This document shows, in pieces, positions 12,494 to 25,864 of a stretch of DNA of 64,000 nucleotides. Positions within the stretch are counted from its first letter, which is position 1, and every line of letters begins with the position of its first letter. The position numbers and the translations under genes were made by a program. Under the pieces are notes generated by a model, which saw only the letters and a program-made list of their open reading frames with translations, ran no database searches and was not told the origin of the DNA. Source of the stretch: Gigaspora margarita (Eukaryota > Glomeromycota > Glomeromycetes > Diversisporales > Gigasporaceae); contig WTPW01000771.1 in the NCBI GenBank assembly GCA_009809945.1, positions 74,147 through 138,146 of the forward strand, given 5' to 3'.

Positions 12494-12562
12494 ACCTTGT
12501 AGTATAAATAGTTAGCGCGCCGTTTTACGGTGTGTAATTTCCAGGTTCGATACCTGGTAACA
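12494..12562 (+). other. tRNA-Glu-like sequence (left end)
   Basis: An A-box-like TAGTTAGCGCG, an anticodon-arm-like CGCC-GTTTTAC-GGTG and a B-box GGTTCGATACC with a paired T-stem (CCAGG/CCTGG) occur in tRNA order and spacing. The acceptor stem does not pair, and the loop reads TTT where the 16.9 kb copy reads TTC (Glu). It is a tRNA-derived relic, not a functional tRNA gene. Confidence 0.6.
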
Positions 12563-13043
12563 ATCTGAATATTGAATTCAGAAAACCTCTGATGCACTTA
12601 TAATTCACGTGATAATTTTTGTTTTTCCATTACAGCATTAAAGCTACTTATCTATTTCGTGAAAATTATAAAAAGGATCTACTAGGATCTTAGTCTCGGA
12701 ATTCACATTGTTAAGAGTAGGAATCAAGCAAGGCAAAGCAAGATATGCAAGAATAATCCGTCATATTTGCAATGTTCTGCGTTACCGTTACGGTTTGTTC
12801 TGATGACAGGTGCTATTATAAATCGTAGTGAACTTAGATTACCATGTCAGTGCTATTGACATTAGGCATATGTTTTCTTTGCATTTATCAAGAACATTGA
12901 TTAAAGTAAATACATAAGTTTATTGATAGCTCACTAATACTGTAATAACGTGGTTTTACTTATTTCTCAGATCACCCTCATCTGACAAACTTCTGCTTTA
13001 ATGATAGTGGTTGCATCCAGAATGGTTCTTCTTCGCTGATTGG

Positions 13044-13328
13044 GGGTATATAGTAAAGTAGTACAGAAACGTAAATTAAGACGAACGTATAGAATTCATG
13101 ATAGTACGTACGGTTTATAAAAAAAAAACTTCGTCAAATTAAAGTTAATTTTTCTAATACCCAACCCGAAAAAAGACTATATTAGCGCTTACTCTAACCC
13201 TAACCATAAAAAAGGGTTACATATAAAAATTAGTCTACATTAACCGTACGTACGATCAAAAGTTAGTATAATTTTCGTATGTCTATCCGAATCTGTACAG
13301 CCGTACAGTACTACTTTACTAAATACCT
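13044..13328. mobile_element. MITE with 8 bp TSD and visible empty sites
   Basis: The ends GGGTATATAGTAAAGTAGTAC and GTACTACTTTACTAAATACC are inverted. The direct duplication CTGATTGG flanks it (13036-13043 and 13329-13336). The other two copies of the host repeat (16395-16410 reversed, and about 24762) have this site uninterrupted, which is direct evidence of insertion. An 8 bp duplication fits hAT-type elements. The 285 bp body is non-coding. Confidence 0.9.
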
Positions 13329-14047
13329 CTGATTGGCGATATCTTTTCAAGTTTATATTAAGTGTTATTTAAAATCTATTAATGTTAAATTATATCATTT
13401 CTAGGCAATCTGCATAACCTACGCAGGTAGTAGAACTCAAAACGTTAGGTAGCTTCCATAATTATGTTTGCTGTGAATTACTGATCTGTCGGCTATGATT
13501 ACGTCCCTGTATTATTTGAGGAACATGCAACAATATGGGATAAAGTGGCGATATTGATATCTATTTTGACAATGAGAAGTTTCCTGAAGTAATAAGTGCT
13601 GGTAAAAGGTGCGATTTTAACAGATTTCAGGAAAGGAGTTTTTTTTAACTTTATTATGGTTAACATATCTTGCATACTGTCCTAAAATACAGTTCCTATC
13701 AAGGATTGCATCTTGATATTTTTTCGCCAATGTAATTGGTAATCTGGAATTTCAATAACGCTGTATTTTGTTACAATATGAAAACGATTACCATTTAAAA
13801 ATTTAAAGCAATTCTCCAGAGGCGTGACATTGGTGATTTATTAGAAAAAATTATATTTTATAACCCGAAGGTCTATATCGTTACAGAGGCAAATTCATAG
13901 TATTTTTATACTTTTGCTACACTATAGGTAGGGTTGCTGGTGCGCATATTAAATTTTTTTGGTGCATAGGTACACCTAGTGGTGCACCATTTTAAAAAAT
14001 ATTAACTTTACAAACCATTAATTCAATATATTGTACCGATAATTTTT

Positions 14048-14269
14048 TTAAATTGCACCAATTTTAAACCTAAACTTAACTCTAACAACAATATCTAGAA
14101 TTAATTTGCCTGCGAAATTAGCTGTTGATAAATAACTCCTATGAAACAGACTTGCCCGTGAATTAATCAGCTGCAAAATAACCTTGCCTGAAATTAATTC
14201 TCTGCGAATTAAGTTTTCTGTGAAGTAATTATTGATGAGTTTATCAAGATCGAGTGGACCTGATACCAT
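14048..14269 (-). other. Small ORF conserved between both copies of the composite
   Basis: A 73-codon minus-strand ORF (begins MVSG, contains NLIRRELISGK, ends FRFKIGAI) is nearly identical to one at 26580-26801. Two compensating indels shift a short internal stretch. The underlying DNA has repeated TCTGCGAA/CCTGCGAAA-like units, so conservation may reflect recent copying and not coding. No domain was recognised. Confidence 0.3.
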
Positions 14270-14478
14270 TAAATAAATATTAAATAAAAAAACTCAATAA
14301 AATCGAATTAATATATCTAAATAAATGCAATTTGAATCTTAAGGCGATCTGTAATAATGATAAAAAAGTAGTTTATGTATTCTTGTCCGCGTTATTTCTG
14401 GATTTATGTCGATTCTGAATTGTCATTTTAGAATCAGTATCCCATTTAACAATTATTAAAAAAAAAGCAAGCGATAGA

Positions 14479-14642
<164 letters not shown>

Positions 14643-16875
14643 TAAAAATTAAATTTAAATGCTAGCTAAATTTTCATACATTAAAGGAATACATTTGAAT
14701 ATTCATACATATTTTAATAGTTTTTGCATTCCCGCGTAGAAATATTCGCATTTGTTTTTTAGCAACGGCAGGAATCTGGTCGGGTGTCAGAAGATAATAC
14801 CACAATTTTTTTTTTTTTAAAAAAAAATAACAAGTTTACCTTTTTTCAGGTTTTTTCATGACTGCCATGCTTAGCATGATGGATAGCATAGATTATTTCG
14901 TAAAATTTTCAACATAACAAATTTGCATCTCCAAGTTATCCCATCTTAATTAGCATGTGCAGCTCTTCTGATACGCCAATACAAAGAACCTTAAAGGTAT
15001 TGGCTTAAATTTCTCGTTACATTGAAGTAATTTTTTATAACGAATTTCACGCCATATCCTTACGAATCAATAAAGTGCTGAAGAAGAAAATATGTAGTAC
15101 AAGATAATAAAGATCGATTCGAATAAAAAAAAAATGAAGCATGTAACAATAAAGAATTATCTTCATAAATATCAATTAAAAGGATCAAATGGTTTATCGT
15201 CATTGATAAAATGCGTAATTTTTATTGTCATTATTAATAAATTATATAATACGTAATTATTATCAGTACTGTAATAATTAAATTATCCAATATGCATATA
15301 ACATTCCGTAGAAAATGATCCAATCGATGATTTAATCAAATCGTTGATTGATTTATGCAGATCGATTTAAGAATCACCTGTCATCGTTGTGGATAACACA
15401 CGATCATTAATCCGAATTTTGGGGTCACACTGGCCTTTTTAACAAGGTTTTGTCTAAAGATTCCATCGAACGCAAGCAAGATTTTTTTAATATCAAAAAA
15501 AAAAAGAAAGAAGAAAAAAAATAGTGTAAGTAAATACGTTATTATTGGAAAATTTACCACGAAGTAGGCTCTTATTTTTTCATTTTTAGTACAAATATCT
15601 AAAACGATCTAAAAAATTAAAATATAATAAATTATTAAAAAAAAAGAATAAAGAAAAAATTTCTACTGCCAAAAAAAAAAATCAAAATCCACTAGAAATT
15701 AACGCTCAAATTAATTTAACACAGACCAAATTTCATATAAAATTTTTGTCACAAATATATACCAACGTGATATATAAAATATTATAAATACAAACCAAAT
15801 ACGATAAAAAATTTTGAGGCATGCTCAGATAGATCTGATAATCTGCACGCACAATTCATATAGCGTATCCAAGACTAAAAGGAAATGTGGCGGATCACGC
15901 AACCAATAAATAAGATGCCCAACGTCCAATCATAAAATTTATTGGAAACGAAGAAAGATTGGAAGGTGTTAAATTTGATTGGCTCGCCACCTTGCACCAT
16001 ACCTGTATTTGGCGCGCCAGGTGCACCACCCATATTAGTGCACCATTGTCGTCGCCAAGTACCTTGCACCAGCAACCCTAATTTTAGGACAGTAGGCAAT
16101 ATATCTTAGCAATAATAAAGTTAAAAATATTCCTTTTCTTTTACCAGCACATATTACTTTAGGAAACTTCTTATTGTCAAAATAGATATCGATATCGTTA
16201 CTTTATCCCATATTATTGACCATGTTCCTCAAATAATACAGGGACATAATCATAGCCGACGGATCAGTTTTTTTTTTTTTGGTAATCCACAGCAAACTTA
16301 ATTATGGAAAGCTAGCTACCTAACAGATTGCCTAGAAATGATCTAAATTAACATTAATAGATTTTAAATAACACTTAAGATAAACTTGAAAAAGCGTATC
16401 GCCAATCAGCGAAGAAGAACCATTTTGGATCCAACCACTATCAGTTTGTCAGATGAGCGTGATCCGAGAAATAAGTAAATCCACGCTATTAGTGAGCTAT
16501 CAATAGACTTACATATTTATTTTAATCAATGTTCTTGATAAATGCAAAGAAAACATATGCCTAATGTCAATAACACTGACCTGATTATTTGAAGTCCGAA
16601 CAGAAACGCTGCAATTTATAATATAAGCATAATGCCAGAATCATAACAGACCATAACGGTAATGCAGAACGTTGCAAATATGACAGATTATTCTTGCATG
16701 TCTTGCTTTGCCTTGCTTGATTCCTACTCTTAAAAATGTGAATTCCGAGACTAAGATCCTAGTAAATCCCTTTTCACAAAATATAAGTAGCTTAATGATA
16801 ATGAGAAAAACAAAAAATATCGCGCGAATTAATAAGTGTACCAGAGGTTTTTTTTCTGAATTTAATATTCAGGTT

Positions 16876-16945
16876 TTACCAGGTATCGAACCTGGAACTT
16901 ACACACCGTGAAATGGCGTGCTAACTATTATACTAAAGGTTTAAT
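16876..16945 (-). other. tRNA-Glu-like sequence (right end)
   Basis: This is the reverse-strand counterpart of 12494-12562 and the best preserved of three. It has the A-box-like TAGTTAGCACG, anticodon loop ATTTCAC (TTC, Glu) on a CGCC/GGTG stem, and T-arm CCAGGTTCGATACCTGG. The acceptor stem is lost and no CCA or Pol III terminator follows directly. It is read as a tRNA-derived relic. Confidence 0.65.
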
Positions 16946-17157
16946 AATGAAATAAAATTTTTCTAATTTTTATTTAATAGATAATTAATATAAACACATG
17001 TCTAGTAACTAAAATCGACTTTATTGGCCTATATCATACAGTATAAAATAAATTATTTATACTGCAAATTTAAATTCATTAGTTTTTATATTAATATATT
17101 TATAATAAAATTTTTTTATGCTTTTTTTTCATACTTAATAATCTTTCTTAAAATATA

Positions 17158-17287
17158 ATTTATTACCATACTGATATGTTACTAGTCTAATAGTTCTATA
17201 TGCATTAAAATTAATGATTTGTAAGCACAATTTGAAACTTCGCATATAGGGCTATTAGACTAGCAACATATCGATATGGTAACAAAT
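17158..17287. mobile_element. Short palindromic MITE
   Basis: ATTTATTACCATACTGATATG at the left pairs with CATATCGATATGGTAACAAAT at the right over ~45 bp arms that include ACTAGTCTAATAG/CTATTAGACTAG. It is 130 bp long. From 17290 to 18280 I see no gene or clear repeat. Confidence 0.75.
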
Positions 17288-18283
17288 CATCTTTCTTTAT
17301 TAAAATTCTAATTTTAAGATAATTTCGAATTTAAGGATTAATTAAGGGTGTCCTTAGGCATTTTAGTCAATCGGTCAAAACATATCTGGAAGAAATTTTA
17401 ATTATAGAAAAATAGTTTAACGAATTAATTTTATTATTTTATTTAGTAAAGTATATAATGAAATTTAAAGCATTACTACATTAGAGATAAAAACTTACTT
17501 AAGCATCAACATTTTTTTTTGTAATCTTAATAGTGTACAAGCATTACAGTAAATCGCGTGTATGAATATCTACAAGTCTAATACCATATCTACTCAAATG
17601 AGCACTTATACGGCTAATTCTTTGTACAGTACTATGATTTGAATACTTTTGCATATGTAAATATAAATAACTATACTATATACTACAACTTGATCATTTG
17701 GTGTGCCAGAAATATAACTAAGTATAGTGCTTATTTTAGTTAATTCCATTTTAGCATTTCATGATACTGGTTACTACATGTACATTCATCAAACTATATT
17801 AGACATTGAATTAATAGTTTAATAAAAGTAATATTTAATAAAAAAAAACAACGCTTAGTAAATTTCAAATTATTTTTTTTTATTTTTAACAATACTTATG
17901 CCACACTAATATTATTTAGATTTCTCTTATAACTGCTATGTTATTTTAATTATGAAAATTCGAAACTATATTAGATGCTAAAGTAATACTAAAAGTAACA
18001 AAAAATAAAATAACACAAGAACCAACTCTAATATAGTACTAGTTTATTAAAACCAAAAAGACCTAAAGAAAAAAAAATTAAATGAGAATAGTGATTTTCT
18101 ATATTAAAAATTTAATTTCATTCAAAATACCGTAGCACAAAATGATAGATAATCTCAGAGCATGATAGTTTGGTCTTACTGGCATTTCTGGTGATATCCT
18201 TTTTGCCAAATTGCCATTTTCTGAATTATCAACTGATCGCAGGAGCTAACAAATTTCAATTACTATTCGATTATACTTGAAAG

Positions 18284-18563
18284 CAGTGTTGTACGTTTTG
18301 GCTGTCCACAGCCTTTTTTGGCTTGTCCATGTTCAAAATTGTTCAAACATCCAAGATTGTTCAAAGCTTGTCCAGGCTTTAATAACTAATAAATCTATCT
18401 AAAAAATATATAACTATATATTTTCTTAGGTGCTGAACACATTCTAGTTAAAATTAAAATAGATTATCTTAATAAAATTTTAAGTAATTTTACTTTATTT
18501 AATTGTTCAAAATTGTTCAAAATTGTCCAAATCATTGTCCAAAGCTGTCCTATGACAACACTG
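18284..18563 (+). mobile_element. hAT-type MITE (280 bp family) with 8 bp TSD
   Basis: It starts CAGTGTTGT and ends ACAACACTG, with the duplication CTTGAAAG at 18276-18283 and 18564-18571. The body is full of TTGTCCAAA/TTGTTCAAA motifs. The element at 43933-44212 is the same length and is its reverse complement at many positions, so the two define a family. Both share the CAGTGTTG end with the larger element at 1078. Confidence 0.9.
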
Positions 18564-18672
18564 CTTGAAAGTTTATACACCTTATGCAAGCTATTAAGTA
18601 TTATTCAGATCTCTTTGTAATATAGCAGAGGACTATTTTGTTTTTATGACAGTTGGTAATAGACAATAATGG

Positions 18673-19037
18673 CTCACATACAAAAAATTTACCAGTCATG
18701 TGACTTTGTCATAGCACAAACCAATCAAATTTTGAGATTAGATGTAATGTGAAAATCAAAACAATCAAAACAATTAAATAAAGTAAATGAATTAAAGTAA
18801 TAAATCAAGTGGTTAGGGTTTGGGTTAAATGCTTGGTTAGAGTATTATTAGTACCAAAATTTTGCAAGAAATTTTTTTTGTTAATGTGCAGTAGATGATT
18901 TTATAGACAAACTTTAGAGTTATTAGCGATTTTTTATGAAAATTTATAAAAAGCGCAATTTTTATGTCATACCTTATTCTAAAATTCAATTGGTTTGTGC
19001 CATGACACAGTCATATGAGCAAAAAATTTTTTGTGAG
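18673..19037. mobile_element. MITE with CTCACA ends
   Basis: CTCACATACAAAAAATTT at the left pairs with AAAAAATTTTTTGTGAG at the right. A longer inner match includes GTGACTTTGTCATAGCACAAA against its complement near 18990. It abuts the next foldback with no spacer. Confidence 0.65.
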
Positions 19038-19890
19038 AAATTATAATGACACAGCATGCACGTGATTTATCTTCATTATCAGCATAGCAAGTAACCGATA
19101 TTAAAAATCAAAGTTTTTTTTTAAATTTGAATAAAGATATCTCAATACCATCCAAGTGAATTCGATGAAATCTTTTTTATTTTAATTCTACAGACTTGTA
19201 AAATTAAAATAAAAAAAGTTTATCAAATTTGCTTAGATAGTTGTCAAGATATATTCGTTTAAAGTTTAGTAAAGAATTAAAAAGTCTAAATAGAAGCAGC
19301 AATAAAATTTTTTTAAGACTTTGAACAAAGATATTTAGTGAACCTTTTTTATCTTACAAGTCAATAGAACCAAAGTAGACAAAAATTCATCAAATTTGCT
19401 TAAATAATTGTTGAGATATATTAGTTAAAAAATTCAAATGTCTATTAAATAGAAGCAGAAATAAAGTTTTTTTTTAAATTTCAAATGAAGATATCTTAAC
19501 AGCTATTTAGTTAATTCGATGAAATTTTTAATTTTAAATTCAACAGACTTGTAGAATTAAAATATAAGAAAGTTTCCTGAATCTGCTTTTATGGTTGTTT
19601 AGATACCTTATTTAAAGTCTTAAAATTTTTTTATTTTGTAGACTTTTAATCCTTTAAACAAACTTTGAATAAAGTTCTTTCAGCAACCATCTAAGCAAAA
19701 TTGATAAACTTTTTTTTATTTTAATTTTATAAGTCTGTAGAATTAAAATAAAAAAGAATTTATTGAATTCACTTGGATAGTATTGAGATATCTTTGTTCA
19801 AATTTTAAAGAAAGCTTTGATTTTTAATATCGATTACTTGCTGTGCCGATAATGGAGATAAATCACGTGCATGCTGTGTCGTTATAATTT
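19038..19890. mobile_element. Foldback element with internal reiterated hairpins
   Basis: The ends AAATTATAATGACACAGCAT and the complement of ATGCTGTGTCGTTATAATTT are inverted over about 60 bp, including AAATCACGTGCATGC. The centre holds several copies of a unit around GATATCT, TTCGATGAAAT and TTTTATTTTAATTCTACAGAC in both orientations. These resemble the hairpin units at 51280-52200, which suggests a shared origin. Confidence 0.65.
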
Positions 19891-20993
19891 CCCTTTTTTG
19901 TAGGTTAACTACGTAGATTGTTGGTAATACAAATGATCATATAAGAATTCTGTCTATCTAGTTCCGTAATGATAATTGGTCATCATAATCATATGATAAA
20001 TTAATACTCTTAAGACCTATTTTCATATTTGTACTACACATTTTAAATATTAGAAACAAGATTTATTCTTTTTTTGCTTGAGATTGCTATTCGCTTTAGG
20101 CGAAGAAATGCATATAAAAGGAAATGATAGTATCAAGATTTTAAATACATTTTGTATTATAGTCTCTAGATAATGATCTAGATCTTAATCTTGATTTTGA
20201 ATCCCAGTGCTCTGTTTTCACTCTGCTACGAAGAACTATCATATTTATAAGAAAAAATTTGGCTTAGCTGCTAATTATTACAAACTTAGCTAGTACCTAT
20301 CACTGTTTTCATTTCCTGTTTATTTATTAATAATAATAGTAAAATTGAAAATGAGATAATAAGTAAAAAAAAAATAAATAAAACAAAATGTTATTTAATA
20401 TGCTTTCTTTTTATTTATTACTTATTAGCAACAATATTATAAATAAAAGGATTAATTATTACGAATCGTTTTAATTTTATAAAAAAATTTTTTAACCCCT
20501 TGTCATTCTAAGATTTAGAAATTAACACTTTTTCAATTTTTTTCCTTTGTGCATTATGAAGTTACCCCTAAACTTCACAGAATGCAACTTTAAAAAACAA
20601 CAAAAATTTTCAAATGCTAATCTTTATTATTTTTTAATTAATTGATCTAGATTACTATTGATTTTATGCTATGCTATTTAGTACACTATACTGTGCATAT
20701 AATATTTCTTTAGTTACTTCTTTAGACGTTGTCTTAAAGCTGTATTAAAAGAATACAAAAGGTTATATTTGATACATGCCAAAGAACTCAGACCCTTACA
20801 ATAATACCCTCCTTAACCCGCTTTACATTTATTATCTACTATTTCGAAATCTATGCTATCATATATTAACATGTTACTGTTACACCGCATATAATGACCT
20901 TATAATATCATACCACCTGTTTTTAATTAACCTTAAACTATTACAGATATCATGTTACTTGTACTTCCCTCTTTACAATAATACTACCTTTTC
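19891..20993. other. Gene-free AT-rich stretch
   Basis: No supported gene or structured repeat was seen here. Short reading frames exist but have no recognisable motifs and biased composition. Confidence 0.5.
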
Positions 20994-21289
20994 AGGACCC
21001 CGGACATCTTTCATATAGGTCATAACTGGATTTTGGCCAATTTTGACCTAATTTGCTGAAAACGTCAAAATCTATTTACTTAAATAACTTCTGATCCAGT
21101 AATCAGAATTGAATGACTTTTTTTTTGTTAGATGCGCCTCACTGAGAACTTCATTTTAAAAAAAAGTTCATTCAAATTGGACTACTGGATGCCAAGATAA
21201 TTGCCAAAAACTGTTTTTTTGCTTCTCAAATTTTGGGGGTTTTTGCTGAAATGCGTAACGTATGACTTCTGTACTACATGTCCGGGGTT
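20994..21289 (+). mobile_element. MULE-like MITE, 10 bp TSD (copy A)
   Basis: The left end AGGACCCCGGACAT and right end ATGTCCGGGGTT are inverted. The direct 10 bp duplication CTACCTTTTC flanks it (20984-20993 and 21290-21299). Duplications of 8-11 bp are typical of Mutator-like elements. Copies at 41590 and 50858 share the end and much of the interior. Confidence 0.85.
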
Positions 21290-24240
21290 CTACCTTTTCT
21301 TCTCATGATTTACAACCTATACTATTCTCCCAATCCTTATACTTCTATCCAATTACTATTTATCTCAACCACCTTTAATTAAATTTAACGTATATTCTCC
21401 TTCACATTCTACTTCCTTTTACTCCCTTCCTACTTCTATCTCTTAAATGTTTCTTTCTCTACTCTTCACCGCACATCCGTTTAGAAATATTAACTATCTT
21501 TTCAATATTATACCAACTACTAAAAATGTCTTTTGATTATTTTTATTATTTTAACTGTTAGGAATAATTTAAATATTTATTTTTTTTTACTTTTAATTTT
21601 ATTCTATTTACTTTATTTTTATTTATAGTATATTAAAACTCTTTCCAACAACATTTTGTTTCATTAGAATTTTTTCCTGACAAGATTATAATTTTACGTT
21701 TAATTTATTAATTTTTATTTTAAAGACAACAGAAACATTAAAAATCACAACTATTGAATTTGATTACAGAATTTATGCATATTTGTTTCTTTATACATGA
21801 TAGTTTAATAAAAGTTTAAACTTTCTGTTAACCAATAAGATTTTTATGTCCTCACGAGATGATCTACAATTATTGATGCCAATTTTCTTTGATAATAAAT
21901 AGCTCACTGCATCTGCATCCTTTAGGATGCGAACCTTGTTTTTAATTCAACCACTTTTTCTTGTGCTTGGACTTACACTAGTTTCTAGTTCCTAGTTACT
22001 TTTTACTTTTAATATAAAACTATATTACTGTATTTTTCGGTGCAAGATCATTTCCTTTGATTAGGCGTGTATTTATTTGTACAAGTAATACAAACCCAAA
22101 ACAGAAAATTAACCAATCAGAGAATGTAAAATATAATGATCCCGGACTAGTCTGACACGTGAGCAAAGTGAAGAAAAACAAAAAAAAATTGAAAAAAAAA
22201 GAAAATACAAGAAACTGAGTATTTAAACCTGTTTTGCAGCACTAATTAAAATAACGAAAATAAAATTTTATATATAAAACCTAATTATTTATTACTATAG
22301 CCTCTAACTTAACATCCTAACCCTAAGTTTTTAATTTCACGAACTTATTCTGCTTGATTGGTACCCCCTTGATTTGTACCGGTACGTTTCAAGATCACTC
22401 AAGATGGATTTTGTAAAGCTAATTTACTAACAATAATTTTTTTTACTTATGGGCTAATATAAGCTTCTTACAAAATGCCCTCATGTAATATACTCCTGTC
22501 ATACAATATACCCGGGTATAAATTAAGGCTTGTTGTTATGTGGAATATAAAATACCCGGGTACCTTGCACCAAAAAATATAGTAGCTGTTGAAATAACAC
22601 TTTTGAAAAAAAGCTGAGCCTAACTTAGCTACATACTATTAGGCTATTAGCAAAATATGGCATTAGTAAAAGTTCCCCAGGAATGGATTAAATCTACTAA
22701 CCGCTAGTAAAGCAAAAGACAAACATATTCTGAAAATTATTCAATTGTAGATAATATGCTTAGCCACTTGTTATATGAGCATTTGCATTTTCATACTAAA
22801 ATTAATATAAATATTTATGTAACGATCTACATTCAATTGTAAATCAAAAGACTTTCCATCTTGCTTGTCGGTCCTGATAGTGTGAGTGCGACTAGTTAAA
22901 CGATTGATTTTCAAAAAATGAGTTTTACTATAAAGAGCTAGGAGTTTAAGTGACTAAGAAGTAAAAAGTATCAAGCTATGTGTAACTTATGTAAATATAT
23001 ATTAGAATAAAATCTTTGTAAATTTAGAAACAGCATAATTTGATTTTAAGTACACATAAGCTGAAATGTAAATTTATAATAGTTGAGTAATTGTATATAA
23101 ATTTTGGAAAACAAATATATACTTGAATAGTAAACATTCATAAACTTAGATTATAAATGTTCATTATACTTATATACTAAATCGTAAATAGTAATTATAG
23201 TCGATAAAAAATTTCTAGACTTAGTCAAGTTGATATTTTAGATACGACTTTAGTCAACTTTAGTTGACTAAAAATTAAAGTTCAATTTATTTTCTCATAT
23301 ATTGTAATTAATATAAATTTATTAAAAATATATTACTTATTTAAATATTTTTCTTACACTTTTTTAAAATTTACATGCTTGTCTTTTATGTTAAATTATT
23401 ATCTAAAGAAAACTACTATTTTATATATTAAAAATATTTATTTATATGCATAGTCGACTTTTTAAAAAATTGACTAAATTAGTTGACTAAAGTCGGCTAA
23501 GTCAACTAATACTATACACTATATTTGTGTTTATTTGATTTATTTTCATACTTTTAAGGCCAATATTTTTTTATACTATATCATTTTGATCTGTAAAAAT
23601 TTTGAAAATTATAATTTATAAAAATTATAAAGTAAGAATACTAATAAAAAATGGTTGTTCGTTCTATCAAAACTTGCAATTATTATTATTATTAGAATTT
23701 TTTAATTGGCGCAAATTACTTGGGCTGATTAATGCGTCATCAACCTGGCTCATATAAGAATTGCTTGTCCAATGGATAGGAGAAATTAGTAAATCTAGCA
23801 ATATTTGGCTAAGCACATAAATTTACCAAAACAGGTTAGGGATACATAACTTACGTCAAATTTATTTGATTTTATAATTCCGATCAGCTTAGCAATCAAA
23901 AAAAAACATAGACTACAATCTGTTATTGTTCGACTAGTGAAAAAATTTTTGAGCGATGAGCAGCGCATCTCTTCTCATCTCGCTAGTCTGTTCGTGTGCT
24001 AAGCATAGCGCTCTGCGCTACAATGAGTACTTTTTACAATCGTTTTTTGCTCGTGTAATGAGACTTACCCAAAAATAACAAACTTCCAAAAATTTAGCAA
24101 TCGATTACACATATCGTGATTAAAAAGGAAATTACTCTTGCACAAATTACAAACGATTTCTTAGTGCTAAAAAAAAATAAATAACGATTTCTTCTGAGCG
24201 CTAAAAAAAACTAAGTGTTGATTTAAATTAGACGTGTGTT
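21290..24240. other. Gene-free repeat-derived stretch
   Basis: No gene was recognised. About 22060-22300 is related to 44470-44690: both have ACAAGTAATACAAA, CCAATCAGA, then A-rich text, CACTAATTAAA and AATAAAATTT. About 23200-23520 holds AGTCGACT/TTAGTTGACTAAA-like inverted motifs also seen near 12390-12430. About 23940-24060 is locally GC-richer, with GAGCG/CGCTCT motifs. Confidence 0.5.
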
Positions 24241-24799
24241 TATATTAAATAATAAATTAAAAATTTTATTTCATTATTAAACTTTAGTATTTAGTATAAT
24301 AGTTAGCACGCCATTTTACGGTGTGTAAGTTCCAGGTTCGATACCTAGTAATAATATAAAGACCTTTGGGCTCACTTATTAATTCACGTGATATTTTTTT
24401 GTTTTTCTCATTAAAGCTATTCATATTTCGTGAAAATTATGAAAAGGTATTTACTAGGATCTTAGTCTCGGAATTCACATTTTTAAGAGTAGGAATCAAG
24501 CAAGGCAAAGCAAGACATGCAAGAATAATCCGTTATATTTGCAACTTCCTTATATTATAAATCGCAGTGAACTTAAATTACCAGGTCAGTGCTATTGACA
24601 TTAGGCATATGTTTCTTTGCATTTATCAAGAACATTGATTAAAGTGATACATAAGTCTATTGATAGCTCACTAATACTATAATAGTGTGTTTTACTTATT
24701 TCTCAGATCACTCTCATCTGACAAAATTCTGCTTAATGATTGTGGTTGCATCCAGAATGGTTCTTCTTCGCTGATTGGCGATACCTTTTCAAGTTTATA

Positions 24800-25864
24800 T
24801 CAGTCAACCGATTTGTCACACTATTTATGACTGAGTTTTATGTTATATATAAATTTATAAAAAAAACATATAAAATTACTATAAGCTTTGATTTCATGAT
24901 GTTTCTTCCCCTACATATTAACTTAAAATTAAATTTTTCGGGAATATAGAACAAGAGGAGAAGAAAAAATTGAGCTTAAAAATCAAATTAAAATTTCGCC
25001 GATTTTGCACAAAACGAAAATTCAAGTTCGCTAAAAACAAATATTTACCGATTTTAAGATGAGAAGCATATGTAAAAACATGCTCTGAACAACTTTACTT
25101 AGGCGACGAAAGTAGGTTACCTTGTAAGAAACGTGAGTTATCTATGTACTAAAGTTAAAATTTATCGTTTTTCTTAATTGAACATTTTTTCCTTATTAGG
25201 TAACCTCCTTTGGGCTCTTAAGCAAAGTTGTTCGGCATGTAATTTTACATCACATTTGAGGTTGAATCGCGCTTTTCGGACGTTTTCTAAGTGAAAAATG
25301 GGGTTAAAGTTAGAAAAAAATTTTTTTTCTAAAAAAATTTTTTAGAAAAAAATTTTTTTTCTAACTTTAACCCCATTTTTCACTTAGAAAACGTCCGAAA
25401 AGCGCGATTCAACCTCAAATGTGATGTAAAATTACATGCCGAACAACTTTGCTTAAGAGCCCAAAGGAGGTTACCTAATAAGGAAAAAATGTTCAATTAA
25501 GAAAAACGATAAATTTTAACTTTAGTACATAGATAACTCACGTTTCTTACAAGGTAACCTACTTTCGTCGCCTAAGTAAAGTTGTTCAGAGCATGTTTTT
25601 ACATATGCTTCTCATCTTAAAATTGGTAAATATTTGTTTTTAGCGAACTTGAATTTTCGTTTTGTGCAAAATCGGCGAAATTTTAATCTGATTTTTAAGC
25701 TCAATTTTTTCTTCTCCTCTTGTTCTATATTCCCGAAAAATTTAATTTTAAGTTAATATGTAGGGGAAGAAACATCATGAAATCAAAGCTTATAGTAATT
25801 TTATATGTTTTTTTTTATAAATTTTATATGTAAAAAATTTTCATGTGACATATTGGCTGACTGA
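24800..25864. mobile_element. Near-perfect 1065 bp foldback element with TA TSD
   Basis: The two arms of about 530 bp read as almost exact reverse complements around a centre near 25340. The ends TCAGTCAACC and GGCTGACTGA are inverted, and TA is duplicated at 24798-24799 and 25865-25866. The first composite copy has the empty site GTTTATATTAAG. TA duplication fits Tc1/mariner-type insertion. There is no ORF of note. The high arm identity implies youth or arm-to-arm conversion, and the piece at 1-230 is an older relative. Confidence 0.85.

Noticed and set aside
12494..12562. Functional tRNA-Glu gene
   Set aside because: The acceptor stem does not pair, the anticodon loop is altered (TTT), and three dispersed copies sit in repeats.
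16708..16911. 67-codon ORF
   Set aside because: It runs antisense through the tRNA-Glu-like end of the composite; the tail is the complement of the A/B boxes and has no coding support.
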